Assembly (NCBI RefSeq): GCF_010093535.1 | Contig: NW_022985197.1 | Span: forward strand, 1-64,000 | Reading direction: 5' to 3' | DNA from: Lindgomyces ingoldianus | Lineage: Eukaryota > Ascomycota > Dothideomycetes > Pleosporales > Lindgomycetaceae | Length of the DNA: 64,000 nucleotides | In this document: positions 34,077-46,140 of the stretch, in pieces | How the letters are laid out: every line of letters starts with the position of its first letter | How positions within the stretch are numbered: the first letter of the stretch is position 1 | The notes under the pieces: model-generated | Told to the model about the DNA's origin: nothing | The model's database searches: none | Seen by the model: only the letters and a program-made list of their open reading frames with translations | Position numbers and translations under genes: made by a program

Positions 34077-35735
34077 ATGACGCTCTATGCATTTGGTCAG
34101 AACCTCTTTGGCCAACTGGCCTTGTCTTCACCCGGGGTAGTCCTCACGCCTATGAAGGCTACCTCTGGGAAAGACCTTGAGATACTCTGGGCTTCTTGGT
34201 GCGATTTACTGAGTACATGGCCATTTTGTTGCTGGATTCTTGTACATCACTAATTGGTAACAGTCGCTGGCAAGATCACAGTCGATGAGACGGTTGTTGA
34301 TAGGCTCTTCCACTTCGGAAGAGGTAAAAACCTCACCGACTCGCAGACTACCAATATCCGAGAGCAAAACGACTACCCTAGGCCATGCTACTTCGGGCAG
34401 CCACTCTTTAACGGTTTGGCCGGCTACGCTAAAATCGCTAGCCCATGGTCAGTCACTTTCTTCACCACCGAAGCTGAGCGCAACGCCCTCAGCAGGCCTA
34501 ACGAGATCGAGCGCATTGACACCGTGGATGGCGAATTCTTAGTTCACCACATTGCGGTCGCAGGCAGTGGTCAGGTTTCGGTGATCATGACTCCAAAGAC
34601 GCCCAGTCGACCACGCTACAAGAAGGGCTGCATTCTCACCTTCAATTCAGTGAGCGAGCTCAAATTCTGGCTTCGGCATGGCCAGCAAGACATTCACCAT
34701 CAAGGAATACCGTTGACACTCAAGAAATGCCGACGGGGATGGCAGTGGATGGTTGCTGGCGCAACCACTTTCACCGCACTCACTACTGAAGGCAAAGTTT
34801 ACACTTGGACTCCTGATCTTCGATTCCCCAATTGTCTAGGTCGCCGGAGCCACGCCGGACAGCCTGCTAAATACCCCTGCCCAGTACCTTACCTCTCCCA
34901 CATCAAGATCACTCATGTCAGGTCTGGAGGCTACCTAACAGCTGCTGTCAGTGAGGATGGAGAGCTCTTCCTGTGGGGCTATGCCAACCCGACTGGCAAC
35001 AACAACTTCGCCATTTTTGAAGAGAGAATACATGTCCGGAACCTATCCCTGCGTTTCACTTCTGCACAGCCAACCTCCGCACAATCAGGGCCTGAGCGGT
35101 TGGACGAGGATAGCAACGATGAAGAGGAGGGAAGCATTCCCATCCCGGGCGCCGCATCAGCAGAAACAGTCCCGATGGACGAAGATGATGACGGCCTCTT
35201 CATTCCCAGCCCGAGCATAGGCCGCTATCTCTCACAGCCGCCACTAGTGCTTAGGCCCTGCACTGTTGAGAAGGAGGGTAAGTGGGTCTATGAAGATGCC
35301 ATCATGCGTCGTAACAGCGAGATAAGCTCACACCATGATGATCCGCGACAAACCGAGTCAACGAAGTCAGATACAAAACAGAAGGAGCCTGCAGCTTCTC
35401 TTTCCCGGCTCTCAGCTCTAGCTTCAAACCCACAAGACTACGAAGACGATTACGTCAAAGAAGTCCCCGTCACAATCAACGGCCGCAAAGCAATAGTCAC
35501 GCACGTCGCAGTCGGGGACGGACACATCCTCATCGCAGCCGAAGCAAACCGCGGGCGAGAGAGAGCTGTATTCGCTATGGGCGAAGGCGGGTGGGGACAA
35601 TTGGGAATTGGAGGACGACCAACCTTTGTAGGCAGTCTACAAGAGGTGGTCGCGCTCAGGGGAAAGAAGGTTAAAGGTTTGACCTGCGCGGGTTGGTCGA
35701 GCTGGGTTGTTGTTGATGAAGAGGATGAGGATTAG
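34077..35735 (+). CDS. RCC1-repeat (beta-propeller) protein
   Basis: Exon 34077-34212 and exon 34264-35735 (intron 51 bp, GTACAT...CTAAT...CAG) give 535 residues. The start MTLYAFGQNLFGQLAL is the opening strand pair of an RCC1-like repeat. Further blade motifs are THVRSGGYLTAAVSEDGELF with LWGYANP (about residue 270) and the last blade AVFAMGEGGWGQLGIGGRP followed by GWSSWVVVDEED. Between them is an acidic, Ser-rich insertion (about 320-450) that interrupts the propeller. RCC1 itself is the Ran exchange factor, but fungal proteins of this diverged type are not known to have that activity. Function is therefore unassigned. The promoter-like repeat at 33696-33810 lies upstream. Confidence 0.75.
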
Positions 35736-38316
35736 AAGTAGATAGGAGGAACAACATGACTAGGAAGGAAGTGTTGCGAAAGCCGGGATCATCGGGGTTC
35801 CTTGCGGTGGTGGAATGTAGAATACCAGGGTTTTAGTGATACCAGGGCGGCTTTATAATAGCGGGGCTTCATCGGTCTGAGTCGGGTCATGTACGATAGG
35901 AACCTTCAATGATCCCATAATGGGTTTTCCATGTCGGGGCATTACCAGCCTAGGCTATGTACGATTTCAGAAAAGCCTTCCAGTGACTGCACAGGTAAGA
36001 CGTACGATATGGTATAACAGGACTATTCCATGAAACTACTTCATAGAATTCTAATATAAAGGAAACACGACTTCCTACACCCAACTATACTGTTGTCTCA
36101 CAATTCCTTACACTCATAAAAGTCAGCTGGCAACGCCTTTATCCCTACCCCGAATACTTGGGGGATCCCGAAGCTCTAAGCTATCCTGAATACTGCATGC
36201 CCACGACTGTTCGTATTCTCCAAGTCGTCAACTCTAATCGCGACGCGAATCGAGATTCGAATCGAGGAAGAGGGCCGTTTCAACATTTGCGCTCTTCGAA
36301 TATGAGGGAGTTGTTTTGGGTCTAGCGCCAAAGCCTGGTCGCAGCAGCGGACAACAAGAGAGTACTACATAGGCGTTGACTTGCGCTATTGCCCAGATAA
36401 CAGTAGGGACAACGTCGTAGGCCGGATCGCTATGAAAGTTGAGAGGTGAGCGAGGTGAAGTGAAACACTGTAATGAGGAGTAGTGAAATTTTGTGACTGC
36501 CAAACTGCATGCCCAGCACGAAGATAAGTAGTGATAATGGCTAATTTATGTGTGAGCCGTAGCTGAACGTTCCATATGAAGAAATGAGTTAGTAGTCACG
36601 CCACTCCGTTCATCAAATGTCCGCATCCTGCCATGAAAAGTGTGAACGGCTTCATAGAGGAGCAGAATTTGAGGGTCTTCCATGGTTGCTGTCTAGTTGT
36701 GTCTCAGTGGGCGACGGTGGACTAGGTTGATGACCACGGTAATCAGGAGCCAGACAACACTGAGGAAACTACAGGAATATGCTATCTGCATCATTAGTTA
36801 CAACTCTGGCAGTAGTGCAATAGAGAACCAGGGGTAAGAACGAGGAAAATCAGGGATCCGGCGGACCACACGCGACATCAAGGCTTATGTCTGCGAGATA
36901 ACAGCTTAATAAAGAAACCGCTCGTCCCTTGCATTGTCAGAGACCCGCAGGTCTCCTCCTGAGGGCGTTCGGCTGCTGATCGCGCGATGTTTCAGGTGAT
37001 GAGAAATCGGCGGGGCTTCGACAGTGGGCTTGAGGGAAGGAAGGGATCGCTTCGGCAGTCGAGTCTTGGCTCTGAGCTAGAAACTGCTGCGCCACGGCTG
37101 ACAACCTTGTTTCCCAGGGCTCCAACGTCGACAAATTCGGCCCGTCATGCGTTTCCTGCTTGTCGGTCCGGTGTATTGTCCATTTTGGAGGTCATGCTGC
37201 GAGGGTGCTGAGTGAGGGTTCCTGGATCTTGATTGATGGGCTGGTCTAGCGCTTGTCTCATGCACTCGCCCGCTGCACCACCAGGAAACGAACGCATCCT
37301 TCGCGATATCGAGATCGAGAGATCATTGCTACCTCAGCCCCGCCGTCGTCATCGTTGACCACCCCGTAGCATTCCTCGCCTACTCGGGGAAGCGTGCGTT
37401 GAGGACAACGTTGATCGATTTTCACTGCAATTTAGGGTAAACAGACCTTGTGGCCACTCACAGCACCCCTAATTCTGTCCATTTCATCCTGGCAGAGGTT
37501 ATGACAGGTTGATCAGGCAGTGGAGAAACACAGCCTGTGGTTATCAGCCAAGGACGGCGGCGATCACAGCTGATCACTGTCACCCACTCATCATGCCTTC
37601 GCGTGCTGATACAACCAGGCCAGATGGTTTCCAGAACACGGCAGACCACGAAAAGCTGCTCCTCAGGGCTGAGAGACGCTTTCGAGTACTCTCCATCGCC
37701 CGATGAAGCCTGCACTTCCGGTGGGTTTACGAAAGAATCCGCTGCCGTCGCCACTGCATCCGGTGCCGAGCGCCATGGTGCTCCCCTCTCGGAGGTGCGA
37801 TTGGCTTGCTGGCGTCCAAACACTAGCGGGTACCGGCAGAATGGCGGGTTACGAACTGGTCGAGGCTGGCAAAGCACCCCTGAACACGTTAACGCGACCG
37901 ACAAGGGCCTTGCCTGAGCTGTCCAAGGGTAGAACCACATCCCATGGTCAACAAGCCAGACCCGCGCTCAACAACGTCATGCGCTCTTAGGCCAAGTAGT
38001 GCCTCTGCCTGGCACAAGCTGCCCGCCTTGGACTAAGATTCTATTTTCAGAGTCCAGACCGGCAGAAACAATAACTGAGCCCAGTCATCAGCCATCAGTG
38101 CCCAGCATTTTCCGTTTCTTCCGAACGGTTTTCTTTTCTGGCAGCCTTGGCCGGTTACCTTTCTGCTCTCCGCAAACTCTATTCTCTTCCACTCCTTCAA
38201 ACCTACGGAATTCCCACCTGCCGTTGAACCTTATCTGGATGTCCGCTCCCTTAAATTCTTCAGTCGCAGAACAAAAGGTCGGCCAGTTACTACCCTACTG
38301 CCATGTCCGCTGAACT
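35736..38316. other. long intergenic region; promoter and 5'UTR of the downstream gene
   Basis: About 2.6 kb without a recognised gene. The stretch 36950-38000 is richer in G/C and has long antiparallel frames (minus 37458-37940, plus 37537-37917), which is expected in such composition and carries no domain signal. Confidence 0.45.
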
Positions 38317-39588
38317 ATGATCCGCCACCAAACGAGCATGGAAACCCGACATTCCTCGCCCTCGACCAAGGCCGCCAGCCCACGGCCGAGGATTCATAGG
38401 CAAAGAAGTAACTCATTCCCTATGGTAGAGGTCCTAGGATGTTCGACAGCCGAAGCAAAAATTATTCTGGCTGAAGGGCGAGCTGCTCTCCGCACTCGTT
38501 CCGTACACAGGAGACGTGGGCGCAATAACCGATCAGCCATGAATAAAATAACCACCATCAGACACCAGGACCACATGCTGTATCTGAGCGAGGATTCTGC
38601 AGTGATAGACCAGTCGGAAGACCAGTCAGAAGATCAGTTGGATGAAGGCCAAGCACCAGACGATGACCGAAGTCTTAACCATTCCCGGGCCCTTTCCAAT
38701 GTAACCGACCGAAGCACCTCAACAGTAACCGGACCTACCCTGCCTTCGTCCCAGGAATCTTTATATGCCAAAAAATCCCCCACTAGCCCTCTAGGAGACT
38801 ATTCCGCGAACCTTGCCAAGTTCATCCAGTCTCAACTTAACTCAATCCCTTCATATAAAACCGCTCATCCTCTCATATATCCACGGTCCTGTCCGGATCT
38901 GTCATCCCAATTAAGGACACCACCACAGTCGCCAACATGGTCAAGGCGACCTGTTGAAATGGAATCAATTTTAGAGCTGCCTCCCATGAGACCACCCTTG
39001 CGCAGCCAGTTCTCAGAATGGAGCTCAACAGATGACGAGAATGACGACGAGGCGCCACAGGTACCAGATATAGACCCACCAAGGAAAGATTCCAAAGCTA
39101 GTGACTATGCTCCGTCGATACTACGATACTACGAAAAATCAAGTGCTGGATCTTTTCTATTGGAATCGACCCCACCAGAAGATGAGGGTCGGAATTCATA
39201 TCTGGAGGTCAAGCATCCATTTGCCGAGGGTCCCCACTTACCCAATCAGCCAGTACCGTCACAGGCCCCATCTGAGGCCGACCTTTGTATCTATAACGAA
39301 CACGGCTATCCATCCTCTGTCTTTACTGGCCCGAAACTCACGTCATCCTCAGCTCCCTCTTTCTCCTCCACTTCAACCGCATCATACTTCGACTGCAAGC
39401 GACCTATATCCTTCACGCGGCAGATAAGAGATCGGACAATAGTAGAGGTGTCACCTCACCAAGACGACCGCAAGATCTTAACCGCCATATCGCCATTCGA
39501 AGGTGGTGCCCTCACAAACGTCCATGATATCTTCGTCGAATCGCAACAAAAGGTTGTCATTGAGGGACTATCATTTGATCTCTTGTAG
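38317..39588 (+). CDS. conserved disordered Pezizomycotina protein
   Basis: An intronless frame of 423 residues. It is Ser/Pro/Asp-rich and mostly disordered. I recognise a pattern of conserved short blocks from fungal hypothetical proteins: EVLGCSTAEAKIILAEGRAA near residue 38, LGDYSANLAKFIQSQLNSIP near 160, RSCPDLS and RTPPQSPTWSRRPVE. RPPLRSQFSEWSSTDDE, SYFDCKRPIS and the very end FEGGALTNVHDIFVESQQKV-VIEGLSFDLL follow. The repeated SP/TP sites suggest phosphoregulation, which is inference. No enzyme or binding domain is visible. ATG 38317 is first in frame; a second ATG at codon 8 is an alternative. The long upstream leader fits a regulated gene. Confidence 0.7.
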   Translation: MIRHQTSMETRHSSPSTKAASPRPRIHRQRSNSFPMVEVLGCSTAEAKIILAEGRAALRTRSVHRRRGRNNRSAMNKITTIRHQDHMLYLSEDSAVIDQSEDQSEDQLDEGQAPDDDRSLNHSRALSNVTDRSTSTVTGPTLPSSQESLYAKKSPTSPLGDYSANLAKFIQSQLNSIPSYKTAHPLIYPRSCPDLSSQLRTPPQSPTWSRRPVEMESILELPPMRPPLRSQFSEWSSTDDENDDEAPQVPDIDPPRKDSKASDYAPSILRYYEKSSAGSFLLESTPPEDEGRNSYLEVKHPFAEGPHLPNQPVPSQAPSEADLCIYNEHGYPSSVFTGPKLTSSSAPSFSSTSTASYFDCKRPISFTRQIRDRTIVEVSPHQDDRKILTAISPFEGGALTNVHDIFVESQQKVVIEGLSFDLL

Positions 39589-42229
39589 GCCCTTGGGATT
39601 CCTGAAGAAATAGAATGAAGAGTTCCAACGCCTTGCCGACCCTCTTTTGCTGTGCCAAACTGTGGATCTTATCAACTCGATCTCTGCCAATTTTTGCCAC
39701 CACCTCCTATACTGCCACTCAATATCTTTCAGCTTTCTTCTTTTGTCTTCCTAGTGCCTTTGATCTATGGTGGTAATTCCTTTTTCGTGGTGGGCGGACA
39801 GCCGGCCTGCCCGTCGCCAATTTTCCTATTATCATCTCACATCAATCTGGCAACATTATCGTCTCGTATCAAATCGAATCTCGCCGTTTGCACAAACCAT
39901 CCTACCGCCTTGTAATCAGCTTTTCTTCCTTTGTTTGGGCTTGGGTGGAGTATATCAAATTAGACTGATAAGCGAGTTTCACCAAAACAACCGATTCGAT
40001 TCGGAGGCTTCGCGCCTGTCTCATGGCTGTGCTTTTCCTTTTCTATTTTGTTTATTTTTCTACTTCAACTTTAAGGGTGACATTGGAGTGGGAGTTTTGC
40101 AGATATACCACGGCAGGTGTTCTTGTTTCTTATGGGATACGACCGCACACGTAACGTGCCTTTTTCTAGCCCGGACTAAAGACTAGGGTTTTAGGAGGTG
40201 ATTCATTGGTATTGTGTGACCGGTAGAAGAGGTAACAAGATCGGTTGTGGAGTGAGGTAATGACGACGTGGCGGATTGATGGTAAACCCTAAATCTAGAT
40301 AGGGAGGAGGAAAGAGGCGCGTAGTATTACTATCTGCTACAAATGGAAAGTTTAAGCGAGGGTAATGATAAGCATTATTTTTGCTTTCCTGCTCGTGAAG
40401 ATAATGGATTGTGATGCTGACGATAGGAGGGTAGACGGGAAGCGTGGCCCTGGTCGTGGTTGTCCGTTTTGCAGCTTAGGAGGGGGGGGTTTAAATTTAA
40501 TTAGCTATATACATTCCCGCGTAAGGAACTCAATATTAGAGTGCTTCGATCCTCATAAAATTCGTTGCTATCAAGAGCGCCATGTCTTCTTGACACAAGG
40601 AGACACGTTCTGCAGAGCTTTGCATCTGTTGTTGTCGTTCCATGTAAATTCGAAGCTCCTAGTTCCCATTAAGGGCAGAGACTGAAGATTTAGTTTTCCA
40701 AAACAACCAGCACCCTACTTCAGCTACTTCCACATCAGGCACGCGGGCATGCTTAGATATTGCAGAGATGAGTGAGTGACTCTATGTTTCCCTATTTAAA
40801 CATAGAATATACGGATGTAACAGTCGAGCCTACATGCCTGCAATCCTGCGCACTCAAGGAGGCGCTATCACCCCTAATATTATTGGCAAACGACTACTCA
40901 GCCTTGCTCTATACCCTCCTTCCTTGCTATCAACCATTCATATCAGCAATATAGAACTCGATAGGGGTCACCCTCTCTATCAAGATTCTTATGGACTCCA
41001 TACAAACCACCGCTAACTCTAGGAATCCGAAGCGCCGTTCTGAACTTCAAACGAATGTTGCGTCAAACGTTAACTAAGCTGTAAAAGAAGACCGGAGTAA
41101 ACTTAAGCACTCCCAAAATACGAAACCCCCGGGGATAATCGGATACTTCGAAAGGTTGTGTGATGCGAGGATAGTCAAACAGGTGAAGGTTCTGCAATAC
41201 TTACTGGCGGAGCGACTTCGAGAGCACATGCAAGGATTTCAGTACCAACAATGATCCGATGATGGACGGCTACAAGTTTTGCAGCTCCTTCAAATATCAG
41301 GTAGAGGACGGATGCAAAATCTGCGATCTCCAATATTTGGATCCTTCATCTGATTGCAAATGTACTAGTTTCTGATTAAAATTAAAGGGGAAGCAGAGGG
41401 TAGAGGCTTGCAATTAGAAGCGTATTCGAGAGGAACGTTTTTCAGTTTCACTATGGTCGGTGAAATATGGTATTGTTCTAGCAAAGGCCAACTGCCTTAT
41501 TGGTATTGGGAAAAGCGCTCTTCTTCCTATTTCGGACTCTCGGAAAGGGACACCACTCGCAAGATTGCTTGCCTGACTTTCGAAATACTTCAGAACACGT
41601 GGGATAAGATTCTGCGAAGGTTACCGCTTAGATTCATGTACAAAAATTGCGGCCTTTAGGACTCCTAAACTTGTGGTGATCGGCTGCGATGAAGGGTAGA
41701 TTGCGCACATAGATACAGGAGAAAAGATAGTAGGATTTCAGAAGAGGCCCACTATACTTATCAGGAATTGGATATATTGCAAAGGACTTGAGCAACAAGG
41801 GAGAAAATCACCATAGGGTAGAAAACGAGCATCTTACTCACCTATTTCCAAGCAGATTGCCCCTGTGGCCTTCTGCGGCATAGAGCATCACCGCAAAGGC
41901 CTACAGGTTTCATCTTTCTAAGGACATCGTGATATTCTCCGTTGCAGTTTGGAAGAGGGGAATAATGAGGAGAGGTTGGAAGATCATTACATAGCGTAAA
42001 TAGACAAAACCAAAGAACAACGGTACCTAGGCCGGCTGGATCTCAATTTCGCCCAAACACTCTTACGGTCTAGAAGAGTATCTAGTTCAAGTTGCAATTC
42101 TTCCTTATCCTCTACTCGTGTGTCTAGAAAATCGAGATTTTTTTCACCTCTATTTGTATCCTTGCGTTCCTTCTTCCTGCTTCCCGCGTTCTGTCCGTCT
42201 GGTTCTATTGGCAACATCCCCTCCCCACC
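39589..42229. other. long intergenic region, no gene recognised
   Basis: About 2.6 kb. The first 600 bp are T-rich and probably 3'UTR. Scattered 60-139 codon frames lack domain signals. At 41886-41914 a 29-bp piece is nearly identical (26/29) to 47897-47925 in the DUF6536 gene. Confidence 0.4.
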
Positions 42230-43187
42230 TCAAAACGTCGGCTCCGCCTCACCACTATCACTTGTCCAAATCTTCGTCTTAGCCGCTGTCTCCACAACCC
42301 TATATTTCGCTGTCTGTGAAAAATTCCCCAGCTCCTCAACTGACTTGAACTAGTTCCAATCTGTCAGCCTCTAGAGAAGATGTTGCTCACTCGCATTCTT
42401 CTCAATCCATATTGCATTTGCAATTCCACCAATCTTCTTCCCATCTTTGTCAACAGCTGAACCTAGAGCAAAGTCTAACCCATACAACTCATCCGTCATC
42501 GTCGTCTCCTGCCACGTCTTGTACCTGAATGCTGACTCATGGTTGATCGTCGTCGTCTCGGTGAACGAATCCTCAGTGGTAGTAGATTTGGAATTCTCCT
42601 TGGTATTTGTGCGATCGAAGCTCGCTTCAACTGCAAAAGCAAACCCGCCAACTTCAAACGAAGCACTACATTTCAAGTCTGTAGTCTCACTGACGGTTAG
42701 CGTCGTCGGCTCGGTATCCGTCATTTGATACAAATATGTAAACGTCTTTTCGTGTTTATGTTCATTCTTCTCGACGATGTCGCGCAGAGGCTGCTTTTCA
42801 ACCACTGGGTCCGCAAGCTCCCTGATCACGTACGGGCCCCGGGAAATGTACACGTAAAAGCCGCGTCCGTTGAATGAGAGATCTTGAAGGATGATGGATT
42901 CCATGTCAGGGGAGAGCATGTCGAAACCCTTGATACTGATGAGGGGGGTGCTGCCGGGAACCCATCGGTTCGATTCGTGTGTCATTTGTACACTGATCCA
43001 GTTGTTGTTGAAGGCGAAAGCCCGATCGGTGTTAGAGATTCCCTACGAGCCGGACACTTTAAAGGCTTCAGGGGCGGTGGTATCAGGCCAGCGTTGGAGA
43101 TCTGCGAAGTCTTCGAGGTCTTTTGGCACCCAGGGTGCCGGATTGGGGTTTAGGGTGCGAGTCTTCGGTAGTTGCCTGGTTGGACAT
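42230..43187 (-). pseudogene. broken gene for a beta-strand-rich protein, possibly aerolysin/ETX-MTX2-like
   Basis: The minus-strand frame to 42371 holds a long Thr/Ser-rich stretch of alternating polar and apolar residues (TTLTVSETTDLKCSASFEVG, then GGFAFAVEASFDRTNTK). This is the kind of pattern seen in the pore-forming hairpin of aerolysin or ETX/MTX2 folds. It is preceded by a short globular part (SIKGFDMLSPDMESIILQDL). Upstream in the same frame a TAG interrupts near 43046, and the likely start (ATG 43187) is in another frame, so a frameshift lies near 43130. A short last exon probably ends at 42230. A TATA box at 43301-43310 fits the start. Family assignment is tentative, by pattern only; no toxin activity can be claimed. 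Confidence 0.4.
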
Positions 43188-43300
43188 TTCGATCGTCGTG
43201 AAGTAAAGTTAAAGATGCTCGAAGAGTTGAGAGTGCTCAAAGTATGCTCAAAGTAGAATATATTGATGAAGGCGAAGGATCAGTTCGCAGACGATTGCTA

Positions 43301-43310
43301 GTCTTTATAC
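43301..43310 (-). promoter_or_regulatory. TATA box of the broken minus-strand gene
   Basis: GTATAAAGAC on the minus strand, 114 bp before the ATG at 43187. Confidence 0.4.
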
Positions 43311-44949
43311 TTGTCGACAACCGGTAGAAGTGCTTCTAGTACGTCTTTGAACCTCGATTCCTCGGCTGCGGCTAATATTTTCCAAGTACACCTCAATAAG
43401 TCTGAGGAAAAGCCGACTCTGCTACATCCCAGTTCGCCAGTTGCATGTATCCTAACCAAAACCAGCGGTGTCCACTCCCTGGAACTGCAGGTTTTGACGT
43501 GTGAATGTCGGTTCGGGCAAGCTGACATATTTCCGCAAGGATTAAGGCTTTAGAGCGCTGAAAAGGGATTATCTCGTGCCCCGTGGCGAAATAGAACTCT
43601 ACCGAGTGGTGATAAGTGCAACTCCTATGGTTTGTTGCCCGGCCTTCAGTTCTATTTTGTAAATACACTTGCAACTAGGTGTGGGGAAGAGTAACTGAGA
43701 CAAGGGACATGTAGATATGGTGACATTCTCATTGAAAACATTTTGCTGATGTGTTCGTAGCAAGGTTGGGTCTCGGCCAACGCTTCCCGCTTGGAGCTGC
43801 CGGTGATAGTTAACACCTGAACCCCAACACGCGAGTTGATAATTGTGGCTTGGGTAGAATTTGCAATTGAAGAGCAGTGGAAACATTGGGAGTACAACAC
43901 TCTGCTTTTCCGTACTTTCGAAATTTCCAGCCAATTATTAACACAGGACCGGGCTTTTTCCAACTAATTCTGTGCTTCAACATTTAACTAATAATTGATT
44001 TAGTTTCAAGCCTTTGCCCTAGCACAGTCTTACTGTTTTTGTTCTAAACTTCCTTGCCAGTTTAACATTTTTGCTCTAGCTTTTTGTTCCAGGCCTTTGA
44101 CAACCTTTTAATTAACTAAGAGAGTTGCACGTCTCTAGTCTGCTAACTGTAAGGTCTGCTTATTAATATCCAGGCGCTGCATAGCAGCTATAATAAGCTG
44201 GCTATATTGTAATAGCGGATTCATAAAACGATGAAGTTAGTCTTCTAGTAGCAGAGTGCGGTACTATAGTCTTGTATTAGTAGGTGTGATTATCTCTTAA
44301 AGAAGTGGCCTAGATGCACAATAGGTTAGATACCAATAACGAGCATGCCTTACTTGCAAAGCAAGCCGTATCTTTCGCTAATTCTACATACTAGTGTGAA
44401 AGACTAGCAGAAACATGTTGCTTGCTTTTGCAGCCTTGCTAATTACTTTAGCTGGAGGCAATGAAGTAGGGGGGAGGTTGTGAGAGACAAACTCAGCGCC
44501 TTTAAAGCTTTCGAAATTTCACCGCACCCGTTATATCTTCTGCAGCAGTCTCAACTTTTCGAGCATCAACGCAATTCAACAACCCAACAATATATCTGTT
44601 TTATATACAAATTGCACCCAAATAAGATATAATATTGCGTTAAAATTTGTTAGAATAATTAAATGGGATGAAAATGGGACTTTCTACAACCCGCAGAATA
44701 TGCAGATGAAGCACCCGCGCCAAGAAATTCCTTAACACTCTTCCATACTTTCTATACCCTATTTTTGCTAGGTAGAGGGCATCTACCACTCCCTCTCTTG
44801 CTTTCACGACGTCTTCGGCGCCCAGAGTCCACCACCAGCGATATTATACGCTTAAAGCACTCTCGACGATTGCAAAGTGACACGCGCAGTGCTCTCTGAG
44901 GGTTTATAAATTCTGGACCTGAACGATTCAATGGCATGTTACTAACGTC
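43311..44949. other. partly AT-rich, no gene recognised
   Basis: 43960-44400 has the TA-rich, stop-rich look of mutated repeats, with Lys/Arg-rich minus-strand traces that I cannot assign. No inverted repeat pair was found. Confidence 0.35.
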
Positions 44950-45960
44950 TCCGGCATTAAAACCTGTAAGACGACCGTTAAAGAGAACCTTGACGAGGGT
45001 TTTCTAGAGAGACCGTGTACGCTGGCGTATAGCCTAGCTAATACATCGATCACATGGAGTTAATTGGCGCGACATTACTTGGCGCGGCGATATCAATTAG
45101 AGTAAGTAATGGTCCCTCACCAAATTCGAAACATTAAGCGCCGAGAGGGTAAGCGCTTTTAGGAGGATGCTGTTTAGAACAACAAGAAGGCGCATATTGA
45201 TGAAACAACTAGGGATCCCACAGAGGTTAAGAAGAAGTAGTGGTTTTATATTTACTGCGTAATTCGATAAAACTTTGCCTTCGGTACGCCGTACGACGTA
45301 GACAACTCTAATAGCAAGATAAACGCAAGAAGGTATATTCAGCAAAAATCCCCCTATTTACGCGACGCAACTGTTGCGAGAGAGTTATATTATGTCAGGG
45401 CGTCGATGGTGCTTATAAAATTATAGTGACTCCAGAAAACCATGGAGGCTGTAATTGATTCCTAAGTGCCCTGGTAGATCGGTCATGGAAACCTAGATCA
45501 AGGCCTCCCGCGATAAGTTTGCAACTAAGAGATGCAACTCTATAGAGGAAGGAGTACGGTATTTTTACGATTGCTGGAAGCTTCTTAAGCCAGGGAAGAT
45601 CAATCAGATATTGGCAGTTCCCCAGAAAGGCTCGACGAGTGTTGCGCTTTAAAGGTAAAATACCGAAGTACTACGGGATCGAGTATGACCTAGTAGCCTC
45701 AGCACTGGAAAAATCACTTCTATATATAATTCTACGTACAATATTACTCACTCGATTTCAATTATGTAAGTGCAAGGTGGCTGGAATACGGCGGAAAATG
45801 CGTTTTGTAAGGCGTTTTGCATAGAAACTGCATTGCGGATGGTGGGGAAGCTGTATCCGACTTGAAATAACCGCAAGAGGTGGTCATCGTAAGTAGAGAG
45901 GTATAGGCACTGGCCAATAATGCCTTAGCGTGGTTACAGATGGTCGAAGGCACTAGCTAG
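44950..45960 (+). pseudogene. possible decayed Tc1/mariner-like transposase
   Basis: Plus-strand conceptual translation with many stops gives an order that resembles fungal Tc1-type transposases: a helix-turn-helix-like ITWS.LARHYLARRYQL (about 45045), ETTRDPTEVKKKWWFYIYCV (about 45205), and NSNSKINARRYIQQKSP (about 45305). The catalytic acidic residues cannot be assigned and no inverted repeats or target duplication were found. A degenerate gene of another kind is possible. Confidence 0.3.
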
Positions 45961-46140
45961 GATTGCGGCACAGCTTGCTTCGTGCTGCATTTTGGACCCT
46001 GCAAGCCATGCAGAACTCATCACTTCGCCCTCACCTTTCTTCTATTTCAGCCTTCCTCCACCCTTCGACTTCATTTCCCAACATTTCCCCCTGTCAATTC
46101 ACGATCACACAGTCTTATAAACCTGTTCGGAACAGTTCAG

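Noticed and set aside
37458..37940. 160-codon minus-strand frame
   Set aside because: G+C-rich intergenic stretch with open frames on both strands, low-complexity composition and no domain; not supported as a gene.
39652..40186. Two overlapping plus-strand frames of 87 and 139 codons after the disordered protein gene
   Set aside because: T-rich probable 3'UTR, no domain, no convincing splice sites.
43599..43963. Two minus-strand frames of 103-111 codons
   Set aside because: No recognisable motif, mutually overlapping, and next to mutated repeat sequence.
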